From positions 1-21,273 of the forward strand of contig DASWHD010000053.1 in NCBI GenBank assembly GCA_036393335.1: 21,273 bases of DNA. Direction: 5' to 3'. Position 1 is the first letter of the stretch. Each line of letters opens with the position of its first letter. Made by a program: the position numbers and the translations under genes. This document shows, one piece after another, positions 6,962-13,140 of the stretch. The notes below the pieces were generated by a model, which was not told where the DNA came from, made no database searches, and worked only from the letters and a program-made list of their open reading frames with translations. This DNA is from DASWHD01 sp036393335 (lineage in GTDB: Bacteria; CG2-30-53-67; CG2-30-70-394).

Positions 6962-8149
6962 TCAGCCCTCCGCATCCCGCGCCTCCTGGGGCAACAACGC
7001 AAGAACCTTCAAGCCGATTACATACGCGAGTCCGACCATCGCTGAAATCCCAACGGCCTGGGCGATCTCCGGCAGGCTCACCGAGTAATTCGCGAACTGG
7101 CCGTCGAGGAAGGGGCTGGCGATGATCTCCTTGCCCGGAAGCACATCGAGCGGAAAATCCTGACCAGGAAGGACTATAATATACCGCTCGGCCAGCACAC
7201 CCGCGACTTGCATCACAGAGGCGAGCACAATCCCCTGGATGGTCTGACCCCAGCGAGGGTGAAACAGGATCACTGCCGGGATCACCAGCCCGATGGTCAC
7301 CAAACCGCCCCAGAAGACGAGCGGGTACTGGCCGCCGTGGAGGAGCAGAAAGCCCTCGGCGTGGTAGTACGCCGGCATGTAGGAGCGGGTGGCGTTCTCG
7401 CAGAAGATGAAATAGATGACGACCAGAATGAAGATCCGCAGGTACTTGGCAAGCCCAACGACCAGGGAGTTGTCTAGCGGACGCTCCGTGTAGCGAAAGG
7501 TGGCCAGCAGCAACAGGATGATCAGCGCCGTCCCCGAAGAGGCGGCGGCGGCGATGAACGAGGGGCCGAGCAGCGCAGAGTGGAACAGCTCGCGAGCGTT
7601 GATGAAGCCGAAGATCATGCCGGTGCCGGTGTGGACCCCGACTGCCCACACCACGGCGATGATGCCGATCGGCTTTACCCATTCATCCTTCTCCGCAAAC
7701 AGGATCCAGAGGTAGATCACCCCGATGACCATGTACATTGAGTACAGGAACGTATTGATCGAGAACATGGACCGCGGTTGGAAATAGATGAAGGGATGGA
7801 TGATCCGGTCCGGCCGCCCCCAGTCCAGGATGATCGAGGCGAGGGCCGCGATGATCAGCAACACCGCCATGTAGACGGCGATGCGAGAAAACGGCTTGTA
7901 CTGCTTCTGACCGAACACGGAGGAGATTGCCGACAACACCAGGGAGCCCGCGCTCAACCCGATGAAGTAGACCGCCATGGCGATCGGCAGGCCCCACGGC
8001 ACCTGGTTGTTCATGCCGGTGATGTGGTGGCCCTGGGAGAACATCATCCACGAAGCCCACGCCCCCCAAGCGGAGAGGACCGCCAGCACGGCGACGAGCA
8101 GGAAAAAGCGGGGCGAACGTCCCTCGATGGTGCGGAAATAGGTCGTCAT
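6962..8149 (-). CDS. dsrP: DsrP, NrfD/PsrC-type quinone-reactive membrane subunit
   Basis: This 395-residue polytopic protein starts MTTYFRTIEGRSPRFFLL and has about ten hydrophobic helices spread over its length, as in NrfD-family subunits. In the complex it exchanges electrons between DsrO and membrane quinone. The ATG at 8149 has GAGG 5 bases upstream, within the dsrO stop region (7-bp gap), so dsrJ-dsrO-dsrP is a tight transcriptional unit. A gap of 71 bp then separates it from dsrC; that gap contains no clear promoter. Length is typical. Confidence 0.95.
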   Translation of the reverse strand: MTTYFRTIEGRSPRFFLLVAVLAVLSAWGAWASWMMFSQGHHITGMNNQVPWGLPIAMAVYFIGLSAGSLVLSAISSVFGQKQYKPFSRIAVYMAVLLIIAALASIILDWGRPDRIIHPFIYFQPRSMFSINTFLYSMYMVIGVIYLWILFAEKDEWVKPIGIIAVVWAVGVHTGTGMIFGFINARELFHSALLGPSFIAAAASSGTALIILLLLATFRYTERPLDNSLVVGLAKYLRIFILVVIYFIFCENATRSYMPAYYHAEGFLLLHGGQYPLVFWGGLVTIGLVIPAVILFHPRWGQTIQGIVLASVMQVAGVLAERYIIVLPGQDFPLDVLPGKEIIASPFLDGQFANYSVSLPEIAQAVGISAMVGLAYVIGLKVLALLPQEARDAEG

Positions 8150-8156
8150 GACTGCC

Positions 8157-8894
8157 TCACAGTCCGAGGTAGTACACCGCGGGCTTCAGCCCGAGCTCCG
8201 GCCGCAGCACCTGCGCCCGGCTGGTAGCGACCTTCTTGGCGACGGCGCTATTCGGGTCCTTCAGATCGCCGAAGGTCATGGCGCCATGGTCCGCGTCGGC
8301 GCATGCCTGAACACACGCCGGTTGCTCGCCGCGGTCGATGCGATGCACGCACAGATGGCATCCCTCGGCCACACCATGCGTGCGTTTCGGGAAGTCCGGG
8401 CTGTGCCACTCCTCGGTGTGCTTGAACACGAACATCCGGGCCTTGTACGGGCAGGCGATGACGCAGTACCGGCAGCCGATGCAGCGGTGTTGGTCGACCA
8501 GCGTCACCCCGTCGGCGCGCTTGAACGTGGCGGCCACGGGACAGACATGGGCACAGGGGGCGTGCTCGCAGTGGTTGCACATGAGCGGGATCTGGCGCTC
8601 CTGCGCGTTCGGGATCGGATCCTTGAAGGTGACGACCCGGATCCAGTGGTTGTCGATCTTAGGGTCGCCGTAAAACGGGACGTTGTTCTCGGTGCGACAC
8701 GCATCGGCGCACGCCGTACACCCGCGCGTGCACTTGTCCAGATCGATCACGATTCCCCATTTGTTGGCAGAGGTGGCCTCCTGGCCCTCCGGGCGAGGTG
8801 CCGCCTCGAGCTCGATGCGCTGTACCGCGGCGCTCACCCCCACGGTACCGACAGCGGTAGCCACCCCCATCTTCAGGAACGTCCGCCTATCCAC
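8157..8894 (-). CDS. dsrO: DsrO, Tat-exported periplasmic ferredoxin subunit
   Basis: This 245-residue protein begins MDRRTFLKMGVATAVG, a twin-arginine signal followed by a hydrophobic stretch, so export with cofactors to the periplasm is expected. Cysteine clusters for several [4Fe-4S] centres are visible. They are C55-x3-C59-x2-C62-x3-C66, CNHCEHAPCAHVCP, CIGCRYCVIACP, and CHLCVHRIDRGEQPACVQAC near 180-200. It relays electrons between the DsrJ cytochrome and DsrP. The start is GTG at 8894 with GGGAGG 5 bases upstream. It overlaps the end of dsrJ by 8 bp in another frame, indicating coupled translation. Confidence 0.96.
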   Translation of the reverse strand: MDRRTFLKMGVATAVGTVGVSAAVQRIELEAAPRPEGQEATSANKWGIVIDLDKCTRGCTACADACRTENNVPFYGDPKIDNHWIRVVTFKDPIPNAQERQIPLMCNHCEHAPCAHVCPVAATFKRADGVTLVDQHRCIGCRYCVIACPYKARMFVFKHTEEWHSPDFPKRTHGVAEGCHLCVHRIDRGEQPACVQACADADHGAMTFGDLKDPNSAVAKKVATSRAQVLRPELGLKPAVYYLGL

Positions 8895-9276
8895 GATGGC
8901 CTCCCTGGGGTACGTCGCCCGCGTGCTCCGGGTAGAAGTGGCAGTTCCAACATTCGGGTTTCACCCCAGCGAAGTTGTGGCACTGGTCGCAGAAATCGCC
9001 GCGGGTAGGGTGGCACGTCTGGCAATTCTTGAGGCTGGTCTGTTGGGTACGCATCCCCGAGCGCACGGTGTTGTCGCGGGTATGCATGAACATCTTCATG
9101 TGGACCTGTCGCATCTCCGCCGTGGGCAGAATGCATGCGGTTCCACGCGCTGCCTTCGGGTTGGGCGCCTCGACTTTCGTACCGAAGTACCCCCCCACCG
9201 CATTCACGAGGAACGGGCTGAACAACACAACGGTAAAGACGGCGAGGGAGCCGATGACCCACTTAGTCCTTTGCAA
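8887..9276 (-). CDS. dsrJ: DsrJ, periplasmic triheme cytochrome c
   Basis: This 129-residue protein has an N-terminal hydrophobic segment (about 6-28) acting as uncleaved anchor or signal. It carries three CxxCH heme-attachment sites: C85QTCH, C96DQCH and C109WNCH. C48, in GTACILPTAEMRQVHMKMFMH, corresponds in position to the cysteine known as an unusual axial heme ligand in Allochromatium DsrJ. It is the periplasmic end of the DsrMKJOP chain. The start is TTG at 9276; GGAG lies 7 bases upstream and no ATG or GTG start was found, so the rare start codon appears genuine. A 207-bp gap precedes it, so dsrJOP may have its own promoter. Confidence 0.95.
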   Translation of the reverse strand: MQRTKWVIGSLAVFTVVLFSPFLVNAVGGYFGTKVEAPNPKAARGTACILPTAEMRQVHMKMFMHTRDNTVRSGMRTQQTSLKNCQTCHPTRGDFCDQCHNFAGVKPECWNCHFYPEHAGDVPQGGHRG

Positions 9277-9483
9277 GGCCTTTCTCCGAGATGTCAGGGA
9301 GCCATAGTCACAATAGAGCCGGAAACGTCGATGGCGATTCTATACACTAGGAACCCTGTAACGACCGTCGTTCCGCGCATCACCCGGTAACACTCCTAAT
9401 AAACTCAACCGCCAACACGACGTCGCATCCGCTATCACATCACAGGTACTCACCCCCGTCTTTCAGGGTCGGGAACGATCGTC
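9277..9483 (-). other. Intergenic gap between dsrH and dsrJ
   Basis: There is no gene in these 207 bp. A perfect short dyad AACGAC-C-GTCGTT lies at 9360-9372. Downstream of it on the minus strand is TAGAAT (about 9340-9335), a fair -10 sequence without a matching -35 at proper spacing. An 8-bp palindrome ACGATCGT lies at about 9475-9482. These would be consistent with an internal promoter/operator for dsrJOP, but each is weak alone. Confidence 0.3.
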
Positions 9484-9777
9484 CTACAACCAAGCCATGA
9501 CCTTGTGCTCCACGGCGAGTGACACAAAGCAGGAGTAGTCACACACCTTGATGCCGTCGATGAGCTTATCGATGCCGCGCAGCTTCAGGTCTGCGCGAAT
9601 CGCATAGATTGGGTGGCTCTCGAGCGCCTGCCGAACCAGTGGCTCGAACTTGGTGCCCTGCATCGCACTGATCACGCCATCTTCGAAGAACAAGATGGGG
9701 TCTTCCGGGCGAGCGGTCTCCAGGCAGCTCATTAATGCGCTACGATCAAACGGCGACTTGTTCACGGTATGCAGCAA
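9484..9777 (-). CDS. dsrH: DsrH (TusB-like) subunit of the DsrEFH sulfurtransferase
   Basis: This 97-residue subunit is part of the DsrE2F2H2 complex that hands sulfane sulfur to DsrC. It opens LHTVNKSPFDRSALMSC, the conserved DsrH start region with the family cysteine (C18 in this model). The frame is open from a GTG at 9792, but that GTG overlaps a GAGGAG ribosome site. TTG at 9777 lies 7 bases beyond GAGGAG and gives an N-terminus of family length, so TTG is preferred (102 residues if GTG is used). It follows dsrF by 27 bp. Confidence 0.93.
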   Translation of the reverse strand: MLHTVNKSPFDRSALMSCLETARPEDPILFFEDGVISAMQGTKFEPLVRQALESHPIYAIRADLKLRGIDKLIDGIKVCDYSCFVSLAVEHKVMAWL

Positions 9778-9804
9778 GATCGTTCTCCTCACGAGTAATC
9801 GTGG

Positions 9805-10176
9805 TTAGAAGGGGAGCAGAACGTCCTGCTCCTCCATCGCCTGGGAGATCACCTCTCGTTCCACCACCTGCACCGGAATGAGCAGGTCGTCTTCCGTCAG
9901 CCCCCGCTCTTCTAAGGACTTGCGGTCGACGTAGATGGTCTCGATTCCGTAGTCCTCCATCACCCGGTAAGTGGTAGCGAACTCCTTGACACCAAGCTCG
10001 GTGGTGTCCTGCCCTCTCTTCAGGTCGTACACCCCATCATCCATGAAGACGGCCACGTACTCCTGCTCGTAGGCACCGAAGATGAGCATCACCTCCAGCC
10101 CCTCGTAGGCATAGATCGACCCATGGGGAGCCTGGCGGCAGATAAACATGATCTTCGTTTTGCGGTCTTCCGCCAT
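9805..10176 (-). CDS. dsrF: DsrF (TusC-like) subunit of the DsrEFH sulfurtransferase
   Basis: This 123-residue DsrE-fold protein contains IMFICRQAPHGSIYAYEGLEVMLIFGAYEQ at about 9-38, matching the DsrF/TusC pattern of a short beta strand and Gly/Tyr-rich turn. It is a structural subunit of the heterohexamer; the transferring cysteine resides in DsrE. It begins 5 bp after the dsrE stop with a distant GGAG (10 bases upstream) overlapping the end of dsrE, so it is likely translationally coupled. Nothing unusual in length. Confidence 0.94.
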   Translation of the reverse strand: MAEDRKTKIMFICRQAPHGSIYAYEGLEVMLIFGAYEQEYVAVFMDDGVYDLKRGQDTTELGVKEFATTYRVMEDYGIETIYVDRKSLEERGLTEDDLLIPVQVVEREVISQAMEEQDVLLPF

Positions 10177-10181
10177 GGCGA

Positions 10182-10541
10182 TCAGTCTCCAAAAGTGACG
10201 AGGCGATCGGCCTCGATACAGATTTCGCTAAGCTGCCCGAGTCCGTCGATGCGCACGCCCGGGACCAATACGGCAGGAGTGATGCCGCGTCGTTTGGCTG
10301 CGGCGATACACGCAATCATCTCGATGTTGTGCTTCTCCGCCAGAGCCGACCACCGGTTGGCGATGTTCCGATCGTCCAGGGGCGGCTCCATGAACTTATC
10401 CACGTTCAACACACCGTCGTGGTAGAAGAAGATCCCCTGGATGTGATGACCGGCCTCCAGGGCCGCCATCGCAAACTGGTAGGCGCTATCCCCTGCCTGA
10501 TGGTTATAAGGCCCCTCAAGGACCAAGATTCCGAACTTCAT
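10182..10541 (-). CDS. dsrE: DsrE (TusD-like) catalytic subunit of the DsrEFH sulfurtransferase
   Basis: This 119-residue protein begins MKFGILVLEGPYNHQAGDSAYQFA and carries the active cysteine C78 in IACIAAAKRRGI. That is the position that binds persulfide sulfur in Allochromatium DsrE. It is the first gene of the dsrEFH triplet, with AAGGA 6 bases before the ATG. Having the active cysteine together with a two-cysteine DsrC marks the pathway as oxidative. A 315-bp leader separates it from the rrf2 gene and holds a candidate -24/-12 promoter. Confidence 0.97.
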   Translation of the reverse strand: MKFGILVLEGPYNHQAGDSAYQFAMAALEAGHHIQGIFFYHDGVLNVDKFMEPPLDDRNIANRWSALAEKHNIEMIACIAAAKRRGITPAVLVPGVRIDGLGQLSEICIEADRLVTFGD

Positions 10542-10856
10542 CGCGTTTCCTTCTCGTTATAGATTTGGCCATCCAACCTGAGTGGGAGCGTGAGGTCACA
10601 CGGCCCCGCGACCACGCGCTTCTGCCAGAGTGCGCACTACCCACCGGTACGGAAGGAGGCCACCAGACGGCGAGGTAGCCTGCCGCATAGAGGCGCTCTT
10701 CGCAAGACCGACACCCGTTCGTTACGCGGTATCATCGACCAGCGTTTCCCCTCCCGCTTTCCTAAAAGCTGGAGTATCTTGATCGGGATATTTCGCCTCG
10801 TCCTGGCTCGCGTCCCGGGAAATCTTGTCCCGCGAGCCAAATCGCGCCGGGGGGAG
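10542..10856 (-). other. Leader region between rrf2 and dsrE
   Basis: No coding sequence is recognised in these 315 bp. From the rrf2 side it contains a 9-bp stem TGGCTCGCG/CGCGAGCCA (10804-10839, 18-nt loop) shortly after the rrf2 stop. Next is a dyad AGTATC-N8-GATATT with one mismatch (10773-10792), then a -24/-12-like sequence at 10716-10701. The 148-nt stretch from there to the dsrE ATG shows only the ribosome site. The stem may attenuate or stabilise the rrf2 message. Confidence 0.45.
10701..10716 (-). promoter_or_regulatory. Candidate sigma-54 (-24/-12) promoter of dsrEFH
   Basis: The minus strand reads GGGTGTCGGTCTTGCG: GG, exactly 10 bases, then GC, with the TTGC of the -12 element. 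It shares 12 of 16 positions with the similar site ahead of rrf2. The predicted start would lie near 10689, leaving a long leader to dsrE. It lacks the consensus T before GG and A after TTGC. Confidence 0.4.
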
Positions 10857-11294
10857 TCACAGGGCGTTAACGTTCGCGGCCCGGAGCGCCCGTTCACGCT
10901 CTGCCAAGTCGGAAAAGGTGACCTTCTCCATGGCGCCCAAGAGCTGGTCTTGGAGCTCCGCCCACACCCCCTGCAGGGCACAATCGCCGAGGGCGTTGCA
11001 GTGGGGGTTGGGCCGCATGCACTCGGCGACCTGCATCTTGCCCTCGACCGCCTCATAAACATCACGCAGCGTTACTTCTTCTGGCCGCCGCGCAAGCGAG
11101 ACACCACCGTTGCGGCCACGGTGCGCGCTGATGATGCCCGCCCGTACCAAGTCACGGGTGACCCCCGCAAGGAACTTCGCCGGGACGGACCGCTGCTGGG
11201 CGATCTCCTCCGTACTCACCACGGCGCCCTCGTCTAGGGTCGCAAGGTGGAGAATTCCGAGGGCGGCGTATTCGGTGGCACGGGTGAATTGCAT
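10857..11294 (-). CDS. Rrf2-family regulator within the dsr locus
   Basis: This 145-residue winged-helix regulator begins MQFTRATEYAALGILHLA. It has the wing motif AHRGRNGGVSLARRPEE and three cysteines C92, C99, C105 in ECMRPNPHCNALGDCALQ, the IscR/NsrR-type cluster site. A 2Fe-2S or 4Fe-4S sensor is therefore likely (inference). ATG at 11294 has GGAG 6 bases upstream. It sits upstream of dsrE in the same direction and divergent from the radical SAM gene, a good place to control both. The cysteine spacing is identical to the other Rrf2 protein at the left edge, but the remaining sequence differs, so they are not a recent duplication. Confidence 0.93.
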   Translation of the reverse strand: MQFTRATEYAALGILHLATLDEGAVVSTEEIAQQRSVPAKFLAGVTRDLVRAGIISAHRGRNGGVSLARRPEEVTLRDVYEAVEGKMQVAECMRPNPHCNALGDCALQGVWAELQDQLLGAMEKVTFSDLAERERALRAANVNAL

Positions 11295-11348
11295 CGTGCA
11301 CTCCAGAGAAAATGGGGCGGGTGAAAACCAGTCCTTTCATGCTAGCGT

Positions 11349-11364
11349 TGCAAGAACTACACCA
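11349..11364 (-). promoter_or_regulatory. Candidate sigma-54 (-24/-12) promoter of rrf2
   Basis: The minus strand reads TGGTGTAGTTCTTGCA, which matches TGG-N8-TTGCA with the required 10 bases between GG and GC. The predicted start is near 11338, about 44 bases before the rrf2 ATG. It is the best -24/-12 match among the intergenic regions I read. Confidence 0.5.
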
Positions 11365-11439
11365 GCCGCGCAACGAGCCCGGAAGCCACTAGCCAGTGCC
11401 ACTTACGGGCGCCACGAAGGCCACCTCGCGCGACGCGTG

Positions 11440-12399
11440 ATGCCCCAGCCCACAGACCCGAGACTGCCGTTCTACCCGTACAGCCGCTACCTCCGGGAGC
11501 GGTTCGCACGGCCGGTGCGCAAGCTGTGCGTGGACGCGGGCTTTACCTGCCCCAACCTCGATGGCACGAAGGGCCTCACCGGCTGCACGTTCTGCAACAA
11601 CGCGGCGTTTTCGGCGGGTTCGCGGGGCGAAGGCCTCGCCCTGCGCCAGCAGTTCGAACGTGGCCGCCGCTACCTCACCTGGCGCTACGGGCCGAGCGAT
11701 TACATCGTATACTTCCAGGCGTACTCCAACACGTACGGCCCGGTGCGAGAACTGGAGCGACTGTATCGCACGTTCACGGCGGAGCCAGACGTGGTCGGCG
11801 TAGCGATCGGTACCCGTGCCGACTGTCTCGGCCCCGCGGTACTCGATCTCCTGGACGACCTCGCCACCGACACCCACGTCACCCTGGAGGTCGGTATCCA
11901 GTCGATTCACGATCCGACCCTGCAGAAGATCCGCCGCGGCCACACGTGGGCGGATACCGCGGCCGCCCTCGAGCAGTGCTCGGGCCGGCGGTTTGACGTG
12001 TGTCTGCACATGATCCTGGGCCTGCCGGGGGAGGGACGGAGCGAAGTACGGGAGACGGCGACGACTCTGGCGCGCTACCCCTATCACAGCGTCAAGTTGC
12101 ACAACCTCCACGTCGTACGTGACACGGTGCTGGCAGGCGCGCACCAGGCAGGCCGTCTGCACCTTCCCGACTTCGCCACCTACATCTCCTGGACCGCGGA
12201 CTTCCTGGAGCGCACCCCTGCGGGCGTGGCCGTGCAGCGACTGGTGGGGGACGCGCCGCCGGCGCTGCTGCTCTCCGAGCCGTGGTGCCACGACAAGCAG
12301 CGGGCCTACCGCCACCTCGCCGCCGAGCTTTGCCGCCGTGGAACCTCGCAGGGCGAACTCTGTCCAGCGCCCCTGCGTTCCCTGGCGGTGGGTGCGTAG
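11440..12399 (+). CDS. Radical SAM protein of the TIGR01212 / YhcC type
   Basis: This 319-residue protein carries the family's characteristic iron-sulfur site: C37-x11-C49-x2-C52 in GFTCPNLDGTKGLTGCTFCNN, a spacing unlike ordinary CxxxCxxC radical SAM enzymes. Also visible are VYFQAYSNTYGP (about 90), a GTRADCL segment, VTLEVGIQSIHDPTLQKIRRGHT and MILGLPGE, all typical of the Elp3-like radical SAM barrel. The ATG at 11440 is chosen because family homology starts there; the frame stays open upstream to 11110 through rrf2 on the other strand. No clear ribosome site. The reaction is not established for the family. It is the first gene of a plus-strand cassette with the siroheme dehydrogenase (87-bp gap) and dsrN, so a role in cofactor or sulfur-protein maturation is possible. 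Confidence 0.88.
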   Translation: MPQPTDPRLPFYPYSRYLRERFARPVRKLCVDAGFTCPNLDGTKGLTGCTFCNNAAFSAGSRGEGLALRQQFERGRRYLTWRYGPSDYIVYFQAYSNTYGPVRELERLYRTFTAEPDVVGVAIGTRADCLGPAVLDLLDDLATDTHVTLEVGIQSIHDPTLQKIRRGHTWADTAAALEQCSGRRFDVCLHMILGLPGEGRSEVRETATTLARYPYHSVKLHNLHVVRDTVLAGAHQAGRLHLPDFATYISWTADFLERTPAGVAVQRLVGDAPPALLLSEPWCHDKQRAYRHLAAELCRRGTSQGELCPAPLRSLAVGA

Positions 12400-12486
12400 C
12401 GCCGCGATCTCCTTGCCAAGACGGTGCGCGGTGGGCAGTCTCAAACGCCGCCGTGCGGTTAGCGTCGGCCCTGGCTGGAGATCGTC

Positions 12487-13134
12487 TTGCTCCCCTCCTA
12501 TCCCGTCATGCTGCGCCTCGCAGGGCGTGCCGTGCTGGTCGTCGGCGCTGGGCCGATCGCCGCACGCAAGGTCGAGGCGCTGCTGGACGCCGGCGCCACC
12601 GTCATCGTCGTCGCCCCCGTTGTCCACCCGGAGATCGAGTCCCTGGCCGCCGCGGGGCGCGTCCGCCTGGTACGGGAGGAGGTGGCGCCGCGCCATCTGA
12701 ACGGCGTATGGCTGGTGATCTCCGCCACCGGCTTGCCCGAGGTCGACGGCCCCCTCGCCGCCGAGTGCGAACGGCGCAAGATCTTCATCAATGCCGTCGA
12801 CCGACCCGAGGACTGCTCGTTCTACGTGCCGTCGATCGTGCGCGACGAACCGGTCCTGGTTGCCATCTCCACCGACGGCCAGAGCCCGGCCCTTGCCGGC
12901 TACCTGCGGCGCGTCATCGCTGCGGCGCTGCCGCAGCGGGTCGGCAAGCTGGCCGAGCTCCTCGGCCGGTACCGGCAACGCGCACGTGCCCGACTCCCGA
13001 CGGCGGAGGCCCGCGGCCGGTTCTTCACCGGGCTGCTCGAGGGCCCCCTGCTGGATGAAGTCGCCGCGGGCCGCTTGGACACGGCGGAGCGGCTGATCGA
13101 GGCGGCGCTCGAAAAGGCAGTCGCTGATAGTTGA
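12487..13134 (+). CDS. Precorrin-2 dehydrogenase / sirohydrochlorin ferrochelatase (CysG N-terminal/Met8 type)
   Basis: This 215-residue enzyme oxidises precorrin-2 to sirohydrochlorin with NAD and inserts iron to give siroheme. The start YPVMLRLAGRAVLVVGAGPIAARKVEALLDAGA is the family's NAD-binding fold (GAGPIAARK, about 20-28). ISATGLPEVD, INAVDRPEDCSFYVPSIV and ISTDGQSPALAGYLR (about 78-142) are the further conserved blocks. The start is TTG at 12487 with GGAG 6 bases upstream; the next ATG (12508) would remove conserved residues. It lacks the methyltransferase domain of CysG, which is encoded by cobA at 3281-4087. It is followed by dsrN after 6 bp, so the two are co-expressed and act consecutively. 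Confidence 0.93.
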   Translation: MLPSYPVMLRLAGRAVLVVGAGPIAARKVEALLDAGATVIVVAPVVHPEIESLAAAGRVRLVREEVAPRHLNGVWLVISATGLPEVDGPLAAECERRKIFINAVDRPEDCSFYVPSIVRDEPVLVAISTDGQSPALAGYLRRVIAAALPQRVGKLAELLGRYRQRARARLPTAEARGRFFTGLLEGPLLDEVAAGRLDTAERLIEAALEKAVADS

Positions 13135-13140
13135 TCGCTG

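Noticed and set aside
11110..11439. N-terminal extension of the radical SAM gene
   Set aside because: The open frame runs back through rrf2 on the other strand; no family homology before the ATG at 11440.
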